Source of the DNA: Desulfovibrio sp.
GTDB lineage: Bacteria > Desulfobacterota > Desulfovibrionia > Desulfovibrionales > Desulfovibrionaceae
DNA: 64,000 nt
Direction: 5' to 3'
NCBI RefSeq assembly: GCF_009712225.1
Contig: NZ_WASP01000017.1
Coordinates: 112,410-176,409 of the forward strand
The notes under the pieces are model-generated. The model was not told the origin of the DNA, did no database searches, and saw nothing but the letters and a program-made list of their open reading frames with translations. The position numbers and the translations under genes are program-made. Of this stretch, positions 35,110-44,010 are shown in pieces; within the stretch, counting starts at the first letter, position 1; every line of letters begins with the position of its first letter.

Positions 35110-36462
35110 ATGCGGGCCAGACGAACATTGTTTCTTGGCATGACCATCGCGGCCATGCTGGGAGCTTCTGCCCTGCCGCCGGTCACTGTGACCGGCGGCG
35201 CGGCATATGCCACCGAAAATTCGCCCGCACCACCCGTCGGGCAGGACAATACCCCTGCCGACGATTCCCCATCTGCTTCCAAACCCGGCCCCCTGCCGCT
35301 CATCTCGCCCATCAGTTACAGCGCTCAATGTCCCGCAGCACCTCTGCCCCCGCATGTTCAGCGGCTTTGCGCAGAGGCCGCAGCCCAGATGGAAGCCCTG
35401 CACGCCGCGGCAGCCAGGTTGCCCAACCGCCGCGATATCCGTATGGGCATTACTGATGCGGACGACCGCACTGCTCTGGCAGCAGAACTGTACACTCCGC
35501 TGATTGAAGGCGAGCACTCCACGGCGGGCTCGGCTCAAAGCACCGGTGCGCAGGGTGTTACCGTCACTCTGCTGGCGCGGCCCGACGCAGCGGAAACCCT
35601 GCTGCGGCTTTTGCGCAACCCCGATGTGCTGGCCCTGCGGCGACTGCTTCTGGCAGATATGGCGCAAAGCCTCGCTCTCGCACCACAGATTGCCGGGGAA
35701 TATGCCGCGGCAGAATCTCCCGCCAGAGGAGGCCGCACCAGCCTTACCCCAGGCTCGGGCGGCACGTGGTATGTGGCCAAGGTAACGCCGCCCGGGGAAC
35801 TGGAGCAGCACCCCCCCGCGCCAATCATGCCCGATGCGGGGCACGAGGCCGCGCGCCAGCAGGCGCAGGCCAGAGCCGACAATCTCGCCGCAGAAATTAC
35901 CGCCTGCCTCAGCGCCCTGGATGCCCTGCGGCTTTCGCCCGAGGGCTGGCTGACCAGCGCAGAGGCCCTGCCCACGCTTGAAAATGCCGCCGCAGCCCTG
36001 CCACGCAGCGCCGCCGTGCAGCTTCTGCTCGCAGAGGCGCAGCTGCAGGCAGGCATGCCCCAGCGCAGCATACTTTCCTGTTCCGCAGCTCTTGATCTGG
36101 CTCCTGCCCTTGCGCGGGGCAGGTATATCCGCTCTCTTGCGCACTGGCGGCTGCAACAGATGGGCCTGGCAGAAGACGACTTGAGCGCCGCCCTGAACAC
36201 CACAGATGAAACATTTCTGCGTACACCCGACAGGGTGCGCCTGCTGCGCGCGCGTGGAGCCCTGCGCATGCTGCGCAACAACGCAGAGGGCATGTGCAGC
36301 GATCTTACCGCCGCCTGCGCCCTTGGCGACTGCGAAGGTCTTGCCGCCGCGCGTAACCAGCAGCTCTGCACCGGGCAGCCCGCAGGTGATGCTTCCCCCG
36401 CCCCGGAAGTACCCTCGCCCGCCGCCAGCCCGGCAAATACCTCCGGCAAGGTGGCCCCATGA
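35110..36462 (+). CDS. Exported helical-repeat (TPR/Sel1-like) protein
   Basis: The 450-residue protein begins with a signal peptide (MRARRTLFLG, hydrophobic to ~25) and a Pro-rich linker. A large Ala/Leu-rich helical region follows; the last third (LLAEAQLQAGMPQRSILSC, then AGRYIRSLAHWRLQQMG) reads as TPR-type repeats, ending in a Pro/Ala tail. It probably acts as a periplasmic scaffold or assembly factor; no catalytic motif is seen. It starts 4 bases after the lipoprotein stop, and its end overlaps the next ATG by 4 bases (ATGA). Confidence 0.65.
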   Translation: MRARRTLFLGMTIAAMLGASALPPVTVTGGAAYATENSPAPPVGQDNTPADDSPSASKPGPLPLISPISYSAQCPAAPLPPHVQRLCAEAAAQMEALHAAAARLPNRRDIRMGITDADDRTALAAELYTPLIEGEHSTAGSAQSTGAQGVTVTLLARPDAAETLLRLLRNPDVLALRRLLLADMAQSLALAPQIAGEYAAAESPARGGRTSLTPGSGGTWYVAKVTPPGELEQHPPAPIMPDAGHEAARQQAQARADNLAAEITACLSALDALRLSPEGWLTSAEALPTLENAAAALPRSAAVQLLLAEAQLQAGMPQRSILSCSAALDLAPALARGRYIRSLAHWRLQQMGLAEDDLSAALNTTDETFLRTPDRVRLLRARGALRMLRNNAEGMCSDLTAACALGDCEGLAAARNQQLCTGQPAGDASPAPEVPSPAASPANTSGKVAP

Positions 36463-36803
36463 GCCGCCAGCCCCTGCTCAAGGTCTATGGGCACATCTAC
36501 CCCGTGGACGATGCCCTGTATGCAGCGCTTGCGCATGCCTGCGCAGACGCCATGCCGGACGAAGATGACATTCCCGTGCTGGAACATGATGGCGACATGG
36601 CCCGTTTTTCCTTTGAGGGAACTTACTTTCCCCTTGATGAAGTGCTGGCAGTGCTGACGGCCCATGTCCGGGCAGAGCATCAGGGCAAGCTGGACATTCT
36701 TGACCTTGAAGCGTGGAAACTCATACGCCATACCGTTGCCCAGGGCCGCATAGATGTGCACAGCGCCCCGCTCAACAACGTGCTGGATTATTCGGGGCAC
36801 TAG
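36459..36803 (+). CDS. Small acidic protein of unknown function, 114 aa
   Basis: This soluble, acidic protein (PDEDDIPVLEHDGDMARF) has no signal peptide or membrane helix. The last third (AWKLIRHTVAQGRIDVHSAPLNNVLDYSGH) looks well folded. The ATGA overlap with the preceding gene indicates translational coupling, so it may assist the exported repeat protein before secretion, but this is inference only. I do not recognise the family. Confidence 0.7.
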   Translation: MSRQPLLKVYGHIYPVDDALYAALAHACADAMPDEDDIPVLEHDGDMARFSFEGTYFPLDEVLAVLTAHVRAEHQGKLDILDLEAWKLIRHTVAQGRIDVHSAPLNNVLDYSGH

Positions 36804-36843
36804 GCTTTTTCCCCCAGCGGCAGTGCCCCCGTGCCCTCGGCAT

Positions 36844-36858
36844 TGTGATTCAATCACA
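36844..36858. promoter_or_regulatory. Perfect palindrome TGTGATT-C-AATCACA
   Basis: This 15-base perfect dyad has 7-base arms around one C. The TGTGA/TCACA arms resemble half-sites of CRP/FNR-family regulators, but the spacing is one base shorter than the CRP consensus. It lies 41 bases after the small gene and 278 bases before the GGDEF start. Confidence 0.45.
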
Positions 36859-37062
36859 TTCCATTCTCTCCCTTCGCCACTCCGAAATTTCTGGTTTCTT
36901 TTTTTACGAGCTTTAACGCCTGTTTTGCGTATTAATTCACAATTCTTACGGCAACATTCAAATTTATATTGTCGATATTTTTTGTAATCAGACATTTATT
37001 CAACAAAACCGCTAGCGAGGACCTTTTCCCTCACGTATTATTGGTTTGAAATCGACAAAGTC

Positions 37063-37124
37063 TTTGCCGCGATGCGTCTCTGTATCGTAAGCGCACAACC
37101 GTGCGCGGGGGTATTGTCGGCAAA
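37063..37124 (+). promoter_or_regulatory. Candidate three-way-junction leader RNA
   Basis: TTTGCCG (37063-37069) pairs with CGGCAAA (37118-37124) and closes two hairpins: CGAT/ATCG (37070-37087) and GCGCAC-AACC-GTGCGC (37091-37106). The closing helix ends one base before the GGGGG ribosome-binding site of the GGDEF gene. It does not match the cyclic-di-GMP riboswitch classes I know. Confidence 0.35.
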
Positions 37125-37135
37125 AGGGGGAAACG

Positions 37136-38404
37136 ATGTCGATGCAAGACAACAACGATATCTTTCAGTGGCGTATTGGCGCAGATCTTACCTACCAACA
37201 CGTAGACGCCGCCAAGGAACGTCTGCTTGAACTGCCCGCCGGATCACTGGCGGGGGCTCCTCTCACGCGCTGCATGCACCCCGAAGACGCCTCACTGCTG
37301 ACGCGGGCCCTTGCCGCCGACCAGAGACGTCGCAATCTTACCGGCTGCACCGTGCGTTACGTTTGCCCCAAGGGCACACACACGGTCACCAGCCTGAGCA
37401 TCACGCCAGAGTACGACGAAAGGGGCAACCTGACAGCCTACAATGGCAGGGAGCGCTGCATTGGCGCGGTAGACACCCACGGTGAGGCTCCGCCTGTGTT
37501 TGAAGCCGCCTTTTCCCGTTCTTTTATGGATTTGTGCATCATCGATAGGGAACTGCGCCTGCGGGCGGTCAACGAGCGCTACGCAAGCCTTGCGGGCAAG
37601 CCCATTACCAGACTGCTGTGCACCCACATGGACGAGGTGGATATTCCAACCAGGGCGGAGGTAGCCGAAGCCTTCCGGATTCTGGACGCCGGGGGCACAA
37701 TCCCGGAAAAGGAAGTGATCCGCAACGGCAAGGACTATGTCATGTCCATTTATGGCCTGCCCGACGCCTGCGGCGAAATTGGATCCATCTGTGTTTTCCT
37801 GCGCGACATAAGCCTGCGCAAGGGGCTGGAACGCAGGCTGGAGGCAGCCAACCGCAAACTGGAAGAAATGAACGTCAAAGACTACCTCACCGGCGTTTTC
37901 AACCGCCGCCACTTTGACGAAACACTGCTGAAGGAAGTGGGAAGACTGGCGCGCGAGGGCGGGGTGATGTGCGTGGCCATGGTGGATGTGGACAACTTCA
38001 AGCTCTACAACGACGCATACGGCCACCTGGCGGGCGATGCCTGTCTTGCCCGTGTTGCCAAGGCCATGGGTGCTGCCTTGCTGCGCCCGGCCGACGAGCT
38101 GTTTCGATACGGAGGCGAGGAATTTGCCGTCATCATGCCCCAGACAGGCAGGGAGCAGGCCCTTGGCGTTGCGGAGCGGGTGCGCGAGGCCGTGGCCGAC
38201 CTGCGTGTTCCGCATTGCAAAAGCGGCTTTGGCTTTGTGACCATCAGCATTGGCGTTGCCGCCATTGATGCCGTTAATGCCCACTTTGGGCAAAATGCAT
38301 GCGAAGAACTCATTCGCGTGGCAGACAAGGCCCTGTACCGGGCCAAGAATGGCGGCCGCAACAAGATTGACAGCGGGCAGTGCAGCCTGGACGAGGCAAA
38401 TTGA
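37136..38404 (+). CDS. PAS-GGDEF diguanylate cyclase, soluble
   Basis: The 422-residue protein has no membrane segment. Two PAS-like domains (~10-115 and ~125-235, the second followed by ISLRKGLERRLEAANRKLEEMN, a signalling helix) lead to a GGDEF domain. It carries GGEEF, with RPAD exactly five residues before it as the inhibitory site. It should produce cyclic di-GMP in the cytosol in response to a PAS-bound or redox signal. GGGGGAAACG precedes the ATG. It is monocistronic with a long, possibly structured leader. Confidence 0.9.
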   Translation: MSMQDNNDIFQWRIGADLTYQHVDAAKERLLELPAGSLAGAPLTRCMHPEDASLLTRALAADQRRRNLTGCTVRYVCPKGTHTVTSLSITPEYDERGNLTAYNGRERCIGAVDTHGEAPPVFEAAFSRSFMDLCIIDRELRLRAVNERYASLAGKPITRLLCTHMDEVDIPTRAEVAEAFRILDAGGTIPEKEVIRNGKDYVMSIYGLPDACGEIGSICVFLRDISLRKGLERRLEAANRKLEEMNVKDYLTGVFNRRHFDETLLKEVGRLAREGGVMCVAMVDVDNFKLYNDAYGHLAGDACLARVAKAMGAALLRPADELFRYGGEEFAVIMPQTGREQALGVAERVREAVADLRVPHCKSGFGFVTISIGVAAIDAVNAHFGQNACEELIRVADKALYRAKNGGRNKIDSGQCSLDEAN

Positions 38405-38489
38405 CCACCAGCCGCATGCCGCCAGGAGTGCCTGGTCCGCAGACAGAACCAACGCAAAACAGACCGCAGGCCGCATCGGCGGCCAACAC

Positions 38490-38527
38490 AAAAAAGCCCC
38501 ACCGGAAAAACCAGCGGGGCCATTTTT
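38490..38527. terminator. Intrinsic terminator between convergent genes
   Basis: GCCCC (38496-38500) and GGGGC (38516-38520) form a stem that continues through pairs including G-U around an A5 loop. An A-tract to the left (T-tract on the minus strand) and T5 to the right serve both strands. Confidence 0.75.
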
Positions 38528-38541
38528 CACTGCCGTTTAGG

Positions 38542-39033
38542 CTATTCGCGTTCGAAAAGTGACTTCTGGATCAGCGAGTCTGCGGCATTGTCCGCGCCGC
38601 GCAGCGAGTCATAGGCCTTCTGTAGGGCTTCGGGCCAGTCCTTGTCGCTTACATCGCTGATAAACAGCATGGTCATATCTCCCTCGGAAGAAACGTCGGC
38701 ATGGGTCATCACCCGGCCAGACATGGCCTGAAAAGTCCAGCCGCCACCATCGTCTGCCTTGGCGGGGGCAGTGCCCTTAAGCCGGGCCGAATGCTTTTCG
38801 GCAAACTGCTTGGTGGACAGACCGCCAGCTTCGGCCTTGGTAAAAATACCTATGGAAAAAAACGAATCCTGCCCGCACGAAACGGTAACAATGCCTTCCT
38901 TTTCTGTAGCAGTGCATTTGTTCGGCAGGTCGATGCTATAATGGTTGAATTTCTTTTCCGCCGCCACCGCCACTCCGCACAGGCCCAACAACAGCACACA
39001 GGCCATCAGGGAACCCAACAGCGCATCTCTCAT
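38542..39033 (-). CDS. Secreted protein of unknown function, 163 aa
   Basis: A signal peptide (LLGSLMACVLLLGLCGVAVAA, cleavage near 26) precedes a ~135-residue domain with FNHYSIDLPNKCTATEKEGIVTV and FFSIGIFTKAEAGGL. Two cysteines near 40-55 may form a disulfide. No lipobox is present, since the Cys residues in the signal peptide are not followed by a typical sorting context. The start at 39033 has AAGGAG. It is monocistronic and followed by a terminator. I do not recognise the family with certainty. Confidence 0.7.
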   Translation of the reverse strand: MRDALLGSLMACVLLLGLCGVAVAAEKKFNHYSIDLPNKCTATEKEGIVTVSCGQDSFFSIGIFTKAEAGGLSTKQFAEKHSARLKGTAPAKADDGGGWTFQAMSGRVMTHADVSSEGDMTMLFISDVSDKDWPEALQKAYDSLRGADNAADSLIQKSLFERE

Positions 39034-39186
39034 TGACAATGACTCCTTCAGACAACCGCGCACGGCGCGTGAATTTTCGGGCCACACTTTTGCACAAGCA
39101 AGGGCGGCTGTCTATAACAGCCGCCCAGCACAATCTTACTATCCAGAAAAACTCGTTTTTCGCAGATAAGCCCTGCGTCTTGCCCC

Positions 39187-40308
39187 CTAGAACTGGTAGA
39201 GAAATACCGGCTCGTTGACACTCAGGCTGCCAAGGGCGCTCAAATCAATGCCAAGCATGGTTTTGAGCCCGCGTGGCAGCCAGTTGCCTTCCTTGGGGCG
39301 CGAGAGAAGCTTGCGCTCCACAGGTACGCCGCATTGGGCCGAAAGCCAGGCAAGGGCCGATTCCTGCCCGCCAAGCTCGTCAACCAGCCCCAGCTGCACG
39401 GCCTCACGCCCGGTAAATATCTTGCCATTGGCCAGCGCAGCCGCACGCCCATGCTCCATGTGGCGGCCCTGGGCTACGATATCCACAAACTGCTGGTGCA
39501 TGTCGTCGAGCACTTTTTTAAAGTATTCGCGCTGGTCGGGGCTCAGGGGCCGCATGTACGAACCGGCATCCTTAAAGGGCGCGGTGGTTATGGTTTCCTG
39601 CCCCACGCCGATCTTGCCCATAAGTCCCTGCAACTGCGGAATATCCATGCGCACACCGATGGAGCCCGTTACCGTGGAGGCATTGGCAAACACGCGTGTG
39701 CCCGCCATGCTCACCATCAGCCCGCCCGAAGCGGCCAGCGAGCCCATGCTTACAGCCACGGGCTTTTTTTGTGCCAGCGACGTGAGGGCATTGTACAGTT
39801 CCTGCGAGGCCGCAGCGCCGCCGCCGGGCGAATCGACCCGCAGCAGCACACCCGCCACCGAGGGGTCGCGCTCCACCTTGCGTATCCATTCCAGGGTAGA
39901 CTCCGCATCCATGATGGGGCCAGAAACAGACACAAGGGCCATGCGCTGGCCACCCACAAGCCCGTTGCTGCCAATGGCGGCCCCAAACAGGCCAATGCCT
40001 GCAAACAGCAACAGAATAAGACCCCAGAAAATTATGGGATGACGCTTGCGGAAAGGACGATGCAAAAGGTCCTTCCACACGCTGGCGGGTACCTGCGCCA
40101 GCGGGCAGCCGGTGCCCGACACGGCACAGCCCCCGGTGCTGCCGCCAATGCTGCCTGTTTTGCCGGCTGCGGGTATCTGCCCGGCATCGGTCGCGGGCAG
40201 GGGCATTGCCCCGGCTCCAGGTTTGGTGCCGTCAATGTTTATGGCCTCGCCCTGACCAGACATAGAGAGGGGGGCTTCGGAATTCAGGGAAAAATCTTGA
40301 TTGCTCAT
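39187..40308 (-). CDS. sppA: Signal peptide peptidase SppA
   Basis: The 373-residue protein has an unusual ~85-residue N-terminal tail rich in Gly/Ala/Pro, a membrane anchor (~90-115), and one copy of the ClpP/crotonase-like serine protease domain of the short SppA type. RVDSPGGGAAASQE and SMGSLAASGGLM hold the oxyanion and catalytic Ser regions, followed by GSIGV; the catalytic Lys would lie further on. SppA cuts leftover signal peptides in the inner membrane. The long, low-complexity cytosolic tail is extra relative to the family. Confidence 0.9.
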   Translation of the reverse strand: MSNQDFSLNSEAPLSMSGQGEAINIDGTKPGAGAMPLPATDAGQIPAAGKTGSIGGSTGGCAVSGTGCPLAQVPASVWKDLLHRPFRKRHPIIFWGLILLLFAGIGLFGAAIGSNGLVGGQRMALVSVSGPIMDAESTLEWIRKVERDPSVAGVLLRVDSPGGGAAASQELYNALTSLAQKKPVAVSMGSLAASGGLMVSMAGTRVFANASTVTGSIGVRMDIPQLQGLMGKIGVGQETITTAPFKDAGSYMRPLSPDQREYFKKVLDDMHQQFVDIVAQGRHMEHGRAAALANGKIFTGREAVQLGLVDELGGQESALAWLSAQCGVPVERKLLSRPKEGNWLPRGLKTMLGIDLSALGSLSVNEPVFLYQF

Positions 40309-40352
40309 GGATGCTCTTTAACTTGATTGCGGTTGTGCCGGGCCTTGCCCGT

Positions 40353-41609
40353 TCAGGAAGGGAATATGCGGAAGTTGCCGGCGATTTCTGCGGCCATGGC
40401 GGCGTACCCCTGGGCCACGCCCTCGGGAAACACGCTTTGGCACACCCCGATTCTGGCGGTTGCCGTACTGTCGCGTTGCACTTCTGGTGCACAGTTCCCG
40501 GCGAGAATATACTCGCAGCAGGTACTGATGTATGCATTCACGGCAGGGCTGCCCTGCCGCACAAGGGGCATCAACAAGACGCGTGCTTCTTCCGCAGATG
40601 AATGCGCAAGGCATTCTGCCATTTTTACCATAATGCGCAGGCGGGTTTCTGCGTCGTCGCACACATCAAGTGCGTCGTTGAACCTGCACAGGGCAATGTC
40701 ATACTCTTCAAGAAAGAAATAGTACACAGCCTTGCAAAGGCTCTGCTCAAGCGGCTGCGCGGCAAATGCCGCGTCGTCGTAGGCATCGTACCAGCGCACA
40801 AGCCTTTTGAAATCATAGGGCAGCGAGGCGCACAGCAGCGCCTGACCCAGGTGACTGCTGTAGAGCTGCGTCAGCTCGGCATGGCGGGAATTGTACTGCG
40901 AAACATTGGCTCCCACCTGCTTTAAAAAATTGTCGTGCCAGTCCGTGCGGCTTGTGCCGTCGTCGTTGCGAAAAACGAGTTTTTTCAGCCGGGCAAAGGT
41001 AGTCTCCGGTTTTCGGTGCGGAAAGTGGTGGATGTGCAGGGCGTTCTGCACCACGGGCACAACTCCGCCGTGGGTCACCACATCGTGCGCGCCACCAATG
41101 GACCACAGGTGCGGATGCCCACTGTCGTAGCGCAGCAGCGGCAGCTTGCCGCCACCCGCACCATCGCACAGGGGCATGAAATCTGCAGGGTGCCGTCCGG
41201 CGGCCAGATAGGGCTGGTGCGTGGGCCAGTGATTGTACAGATGCCCCTGCACGCCGCGCACTGCCGGGTCGAGCTGATCAAGAAAATCCACAAGGCGCAG
41301 GCCGCAATCAAGGGCGGGAAATTCGTCGGCATCGGCAAAGAGCCACCAGACCTGTTCCGGGGTGTGCTGCGCGTTCCAGCGACGCACCACTTCGTTGAGA
41401 TAGGTGACCTTGAGGTCTTCGTTAAAATATTTGCTGCCAAACGAGGCCGCAAGCACGGCTCCGGCTTCCACGGCGGCGGGTACGGTACCGTCCTCGCTCG
41501 CATTGTCCACAATAAACACGTTTGAACAGCCCTGGGCAAAGGCATGCCTGACCGTGGCGGCAATGACATCCTCCTCGTTCCACACGCACAAAACGGCATT
41601 GAGAAGCAT
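40353..41609 (-). CDS. Glycosyltransferase (family 2/DUF23-like) with helical C-terminal region
   Basis: The 418-residue protein starts as a GT-A glycosyltransferase: MLLNAVLCVWNEEDVIAATV, FIVDNASEDGT and LFADADEFPAL, the last a DxDE motif that would bind metal and sugar nucleotide. Further motifs (HIHHFPHRKP) resemble the glycosyltransferase 92/DUF23 group. The final ~130 residues are helical and repeat-like. The start at 41609 follows GGGAGG. It is separated from the upstream acyl-CoA synthetase gene by 74 bases on the same strand. The acceptor is unknown. Confidence 0.8.
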   Translation of the reverse strand: MLLNAVLCVWNEEDVIAATVRHAFAQGCSNVFIVDNASEDGTVPAAVEAGAVLAASFGSKYFNEDLKVTYLNEVVRRWNAQHTPEQVWWLFADADEFPALDCGLRLVDFLDQLDPAVRGVQGHLYNHWPTHQPYLAAGRHPADFMPLCDGAGGGKLPLLRYDSGHPHLWSIGGAHDVVTHGGVVPVVQNALHIHHFPHRKPETTFARLKKLVFRNDDGTSRTDWHDNFLKQVGANVSQYNSRHAELTQLYSSHLGQALLCASLPYDFKRLVRWYDAYDDAAFAAQPLEQSLCKAVYYFFLEEYDIALCRFNDALDVCDDAETRLRIMVKMAECLAHSSAEEARVLLMPLVRQGSPAVNAYISTCCEYILAGNCAPEVQRDSTATARIGVCQSVFPEGVAQGYAAMAAEIAGNFRIFPS

Positions 41610-41683
41610 GCGTCCTCCCATTGGGCCATGCCCAAAAAAGGTTGCGGCCACACCCTGCGCACAACAGGGCGTGGCCGCCAGAA

Positions 41684-43363
41684 CTAGCGGTCCATGGCTT
41701 CTGGCCAGAGTTCGCCCGCCATTTCGCGCAGCTTGAACTTCTGGATCTTGCCACTGGCTGTAAGCGGAAAGCCCGTTACCGTCTTGATGTATTTGGGAAT
41801 TTTGAACCACGAAACCTTGCCACGGCAAAAGTCGCGCACGTCTTCGGGCAAAATTTCCACACCGGGACGGGGAATGATAAACGCGCCCACTTCCTCTCCG
41901 TACTTGCGGCTGGGCACAGCCACCACCTGCACGTCCAGGACGCCGGGCATACCCAGCAGGAATTCTTCCACTTCGCGGGGGTAGATGTTTTCGCCACCAC
42001 GAATAATCATATCCTTGATGCGCCCGGTCACCCGCAGGTAGCCGTTTTCGTCCATCACCCCGAGGTCGCCGGAGTGCAGCCATCCGTCGGGGCTAATGGC
42101 CTTGGCCGTGTCTACGGGCATGTTATAATAGCCCTTCATCACGTTGTAGCCACGGCACAGAATCTCGCCCACTTCGCCGCGCGGCAGTTCCTCGCAGGTT
42201 TCGGGATCGCCCACGCGCACTTCAATGCCGGGCATAGCGCAACCCACGGTTTCGCAGCGCAACGGCAGCGGATCGTGGATGTCCGACTGGGTCATCACCG
42301 GCGACCCTTCGGTAAGGCCGTAGCAGATGGTTATTTCCTTCATGTTCATGTCGTCCACCACGCGGCGCATGAGCGGCTCGGGGCATACCGAACCCGCCAT
42401 GATGCCCGTGCGCATGTTCGACAGATCGAAGCGCTTGAACAGCGGGTGCTCCAGCTCGGCCAGAAACATGGTGGGCACGCCGTATACGGCGGTGCAGCGC
42501 TCACTGTCGAGCGCCGCCAGCACCTTGAGGGCGTTGAACGATTCAAGAATAACCATGGTGGCACCGTGGTTGACGGCGGCCGAAACGCCCAGCACGCAGC
42601 CAAAGCAGTGGAACAGCGGCACGGGCAGGCACACTCGGTCGTTGGGGCTGAAATTCTGGTGGCGGCCAATCCAGTAACCGTTGAGACCAACGCCCACATG
42701 GGTCAGCATGACGCCGCGCGGAAAGCCGGTGGTTCCCGACGTATACTGCATGTTGATGACATCCCACGGGTGCAGCTGGGCCTGACGGGCCGCGTATTCC
42801 TCATCGTCCACCATGACGGAGAGCGAGAGAATTTCGGGCACGGAATACATGCCCCGGTGCTTTTCAGCCCCCAGAAAACATACGCGCTTGAGGTGCGGCA
42901 GGCTTTTGCACACCAGCCTGTCGCGCGACTGCAGGCGCAGCTCTGGCGCAATGCGGTACAGGGTGTCGAGGTAGTCGTGGTCACGCACGCTGTCGATGAG
43001 AAAAATATTTTCACACTCGGAGTGCGTGAGCAGATAGCGCAGTTCGTGCTCGCGGTAGTTGGTGTTTACCGTAATAAGCACAGCGCCGATTTTTGCGGTG
43101 GCAAACTGCAGGGCCACCCAGTACGGCACGTTGGTGGCCCACACCGCCACCTTTTCGCCCTTCTGCACGCCAAGCGCCATGAGCCCCTTGGCGAAATCGT
43201 CCACCAGAGCGCCAAATTCGCTCCAGGTCTGGCGATAGTTGCGGTCAGGGTAAACCAGTGCCTCATTGTCAGGGTAACGCGCCACAGTGTGGTCGAGCAC
43301 CTGCCCCAATGTCCATTCGCGCAGTTCAAACTGCGCCTGACGCTCGCGAACTTTTTCTTCCAT
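41684..43363 (-). CDS. AMP-forming acyl-CoA synthetase
   Basis: The 559-residue ANL-superfamily ligase has the P-loop YTSGTTGFPRGVM, ICYGLTEGSPV, GWLHSGDLGVMD, and the C-terminal hinge and lysine region TGRIKDMIIRGGENIYPREVEE ... LTASGKIQKFKLRE. It activates a carboxylic acid with ATP to acyl-AMP and then acyl-CoA; medium- or long-chain fatty acids fit best, but short or aromatic acids are possible. The ATG at 43363 follows GGGAGG; an upstream TTG is unlikely. It is cotranscribed with the XRE-cupin regulator just upstream. Confidence 0.92.
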   Translation of the reverse strand: MEEKVRERQAQFELREWTLGQVLDHTVARYPDNEALVYPDRNYRQTWSEFGALVDDFAKGLMALGVQKGEKVAVWATNVPYWVALQFATAKIGAVLITVNTNYREHELRYLLTHSECENIFLIDSVRDHDYLDTLYRIAPELRLQSRDRLVCKSLPHLKRVCFLGAEKHRGMYSVPEILSLSVMVDDEEYAARQAQLHPWDVINMQYTSGTTGFPRGVMLTHVGVGLNGYWIGRHQNFSPNDRVCLPVPLFHCFGCVLGVSAAVNHGATMVILESFNALKVLAALDSERCTAVYGVPTMFLAELEHPLFKRFDLSNMRTGIMAGSVCPEPLMRRVVDDMNMKEITICYGLTEGSPVMTQSDIHDPLPLRCETVGCAMPGIEVRVGDPETCEELPRGEVGEILCRGYNVMKGYYNMPVDTAKAISPDGWLHSGDLGVMDENGYLRVTGRIKDMIIRGGENIYPREVEEFLLGMPGVLDVQVVAVPSRKYGEEVGAFIIPRPGVEILPEDVRDFCRGKVSWFKIPKYIKTVTGFPLTASGKIQKFKLREMAGELWPEAMDR

Positions 43364-43440
43364 GCATCCTCCCAAAGACGTGCTGCGGCAGTTGCGCCGC
43401 TGGTAGCCTGTTTTGCGGTCTAAAGGGCTTTACCCGCGCC

Positions 43441-44010
43441 TTAAGGATTGTATGTCACGGCCAGAAATTCCACGGGCTCGTCGCCCGCCGCACCCACATA
43501 GTGCGGCACGATGGAATTGTAATAAATGGTTTCGCCGGGTTTGAGCACACGGGTTTCGCGCCCGTACACCACAAGCAGCTCACCCTTGAGCACACAGATA
43601 AATTCCTCGCCCTGGTGCGAGGTGGTCTTGCGCTCGCCGCTGTCGGGGAAGATGCGGATGTGGAAGGGCTCCATGTTGCGGTCGTTCTTGCCCTTGGCCA
43701 GCGCATGATAGGTATAGCTGGGGCGGGGCACGCGACCCGTGTGCAGCGCTTCGTCGGCTTCTGCCTCGGAATTGATGCTGTTCACCACAGGATCACGCGA
43801 AAACTGGTCGTCCAGAAACGTACCAAGACGCACGCCGAGGGCGCGGGCCACCTTTTGCAGGGGTCCGATACAGGGGTAGATCGCGTCTGATTCCAGCTTT
43901 TCAAGATAGTCTTCTGAAAGGCCCGTATTCTGGGAAAGGGTTTGCAGATCCACTTCACGCTCTTCGCGAAATCCACGGATGCGAGAACCAATGGTACGCA
44001 CGGGGGGCAT
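43441..44010 (-). CDS. XRE-family regulator with C-terminal cupin domain
   Basis: The 189-residue protein has an N-terminal helix-turn-helix of the XRE/cro type (IGSRIRGFREEREVDLQTLSQNTGLSEDYLEKLE) and a C-terminal cupin fold (HQGEEFICVLKGELLVVYG, LKPGETIYYNSIVPHYV). XRE-cupin proteins are one-component regulators whose cupin binds a small acid or amino acid. Position as first gene before the acyl-CoA synthetase suggests it controls that gene in response to its substrate or product. The ATG at 44010 sits 5 bases after AGGAG; a GTG at 44016 is too close to it. Confidence 0.9.
   Translation of the reverse strand: MPPVRTIGSRIRGFREEREVDLQTLSQNTGLSEDYLEKLESDAIYPCIGPLQKVARALGVRLGTFLDDQFSRDPVVNSINSEAEADEALHTGRVPRPSYTYHALAKGKNDRNMEPFHIRIFPDSGERKTTSHQGEEFICVLKGELLVVYGRETRVLKPGETIYYNSIVPHYVGAAGDEPVEFLAVTYNP

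Larger units (their letters stand above)
36804..37135. other. AT-rich regulatory spacer before the GGDEF gene
   Basis: This 332-base gap carries the palindrome at 36844-36858, a strongly AT-rich middle (36880-37000), and a GC-rich structured segment (37063-37124) just before the start codon. No ORF in it has coding character. Confidence 0.55.

Noticed and set aside
35535..36995. 486-codon minus-strand frame opposite the repeat protein
   Set aside because: Arg/Ser/Ala-rich shadow; the plus strand has a signal peptide and a tightly spaced operon.
37063..37135. Known cyclic-di-GMP (GEMM) riboswitch
   Set aside because: The conserved core bases and receptor loop of GEMM-I or GEMM-II are absent.
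41621..43423. 600-codon plus-strand frame opposite the acyl-CoA synthetase
   Set aside because: His-rich, motif-free antisense frame in GC-rich DNA.
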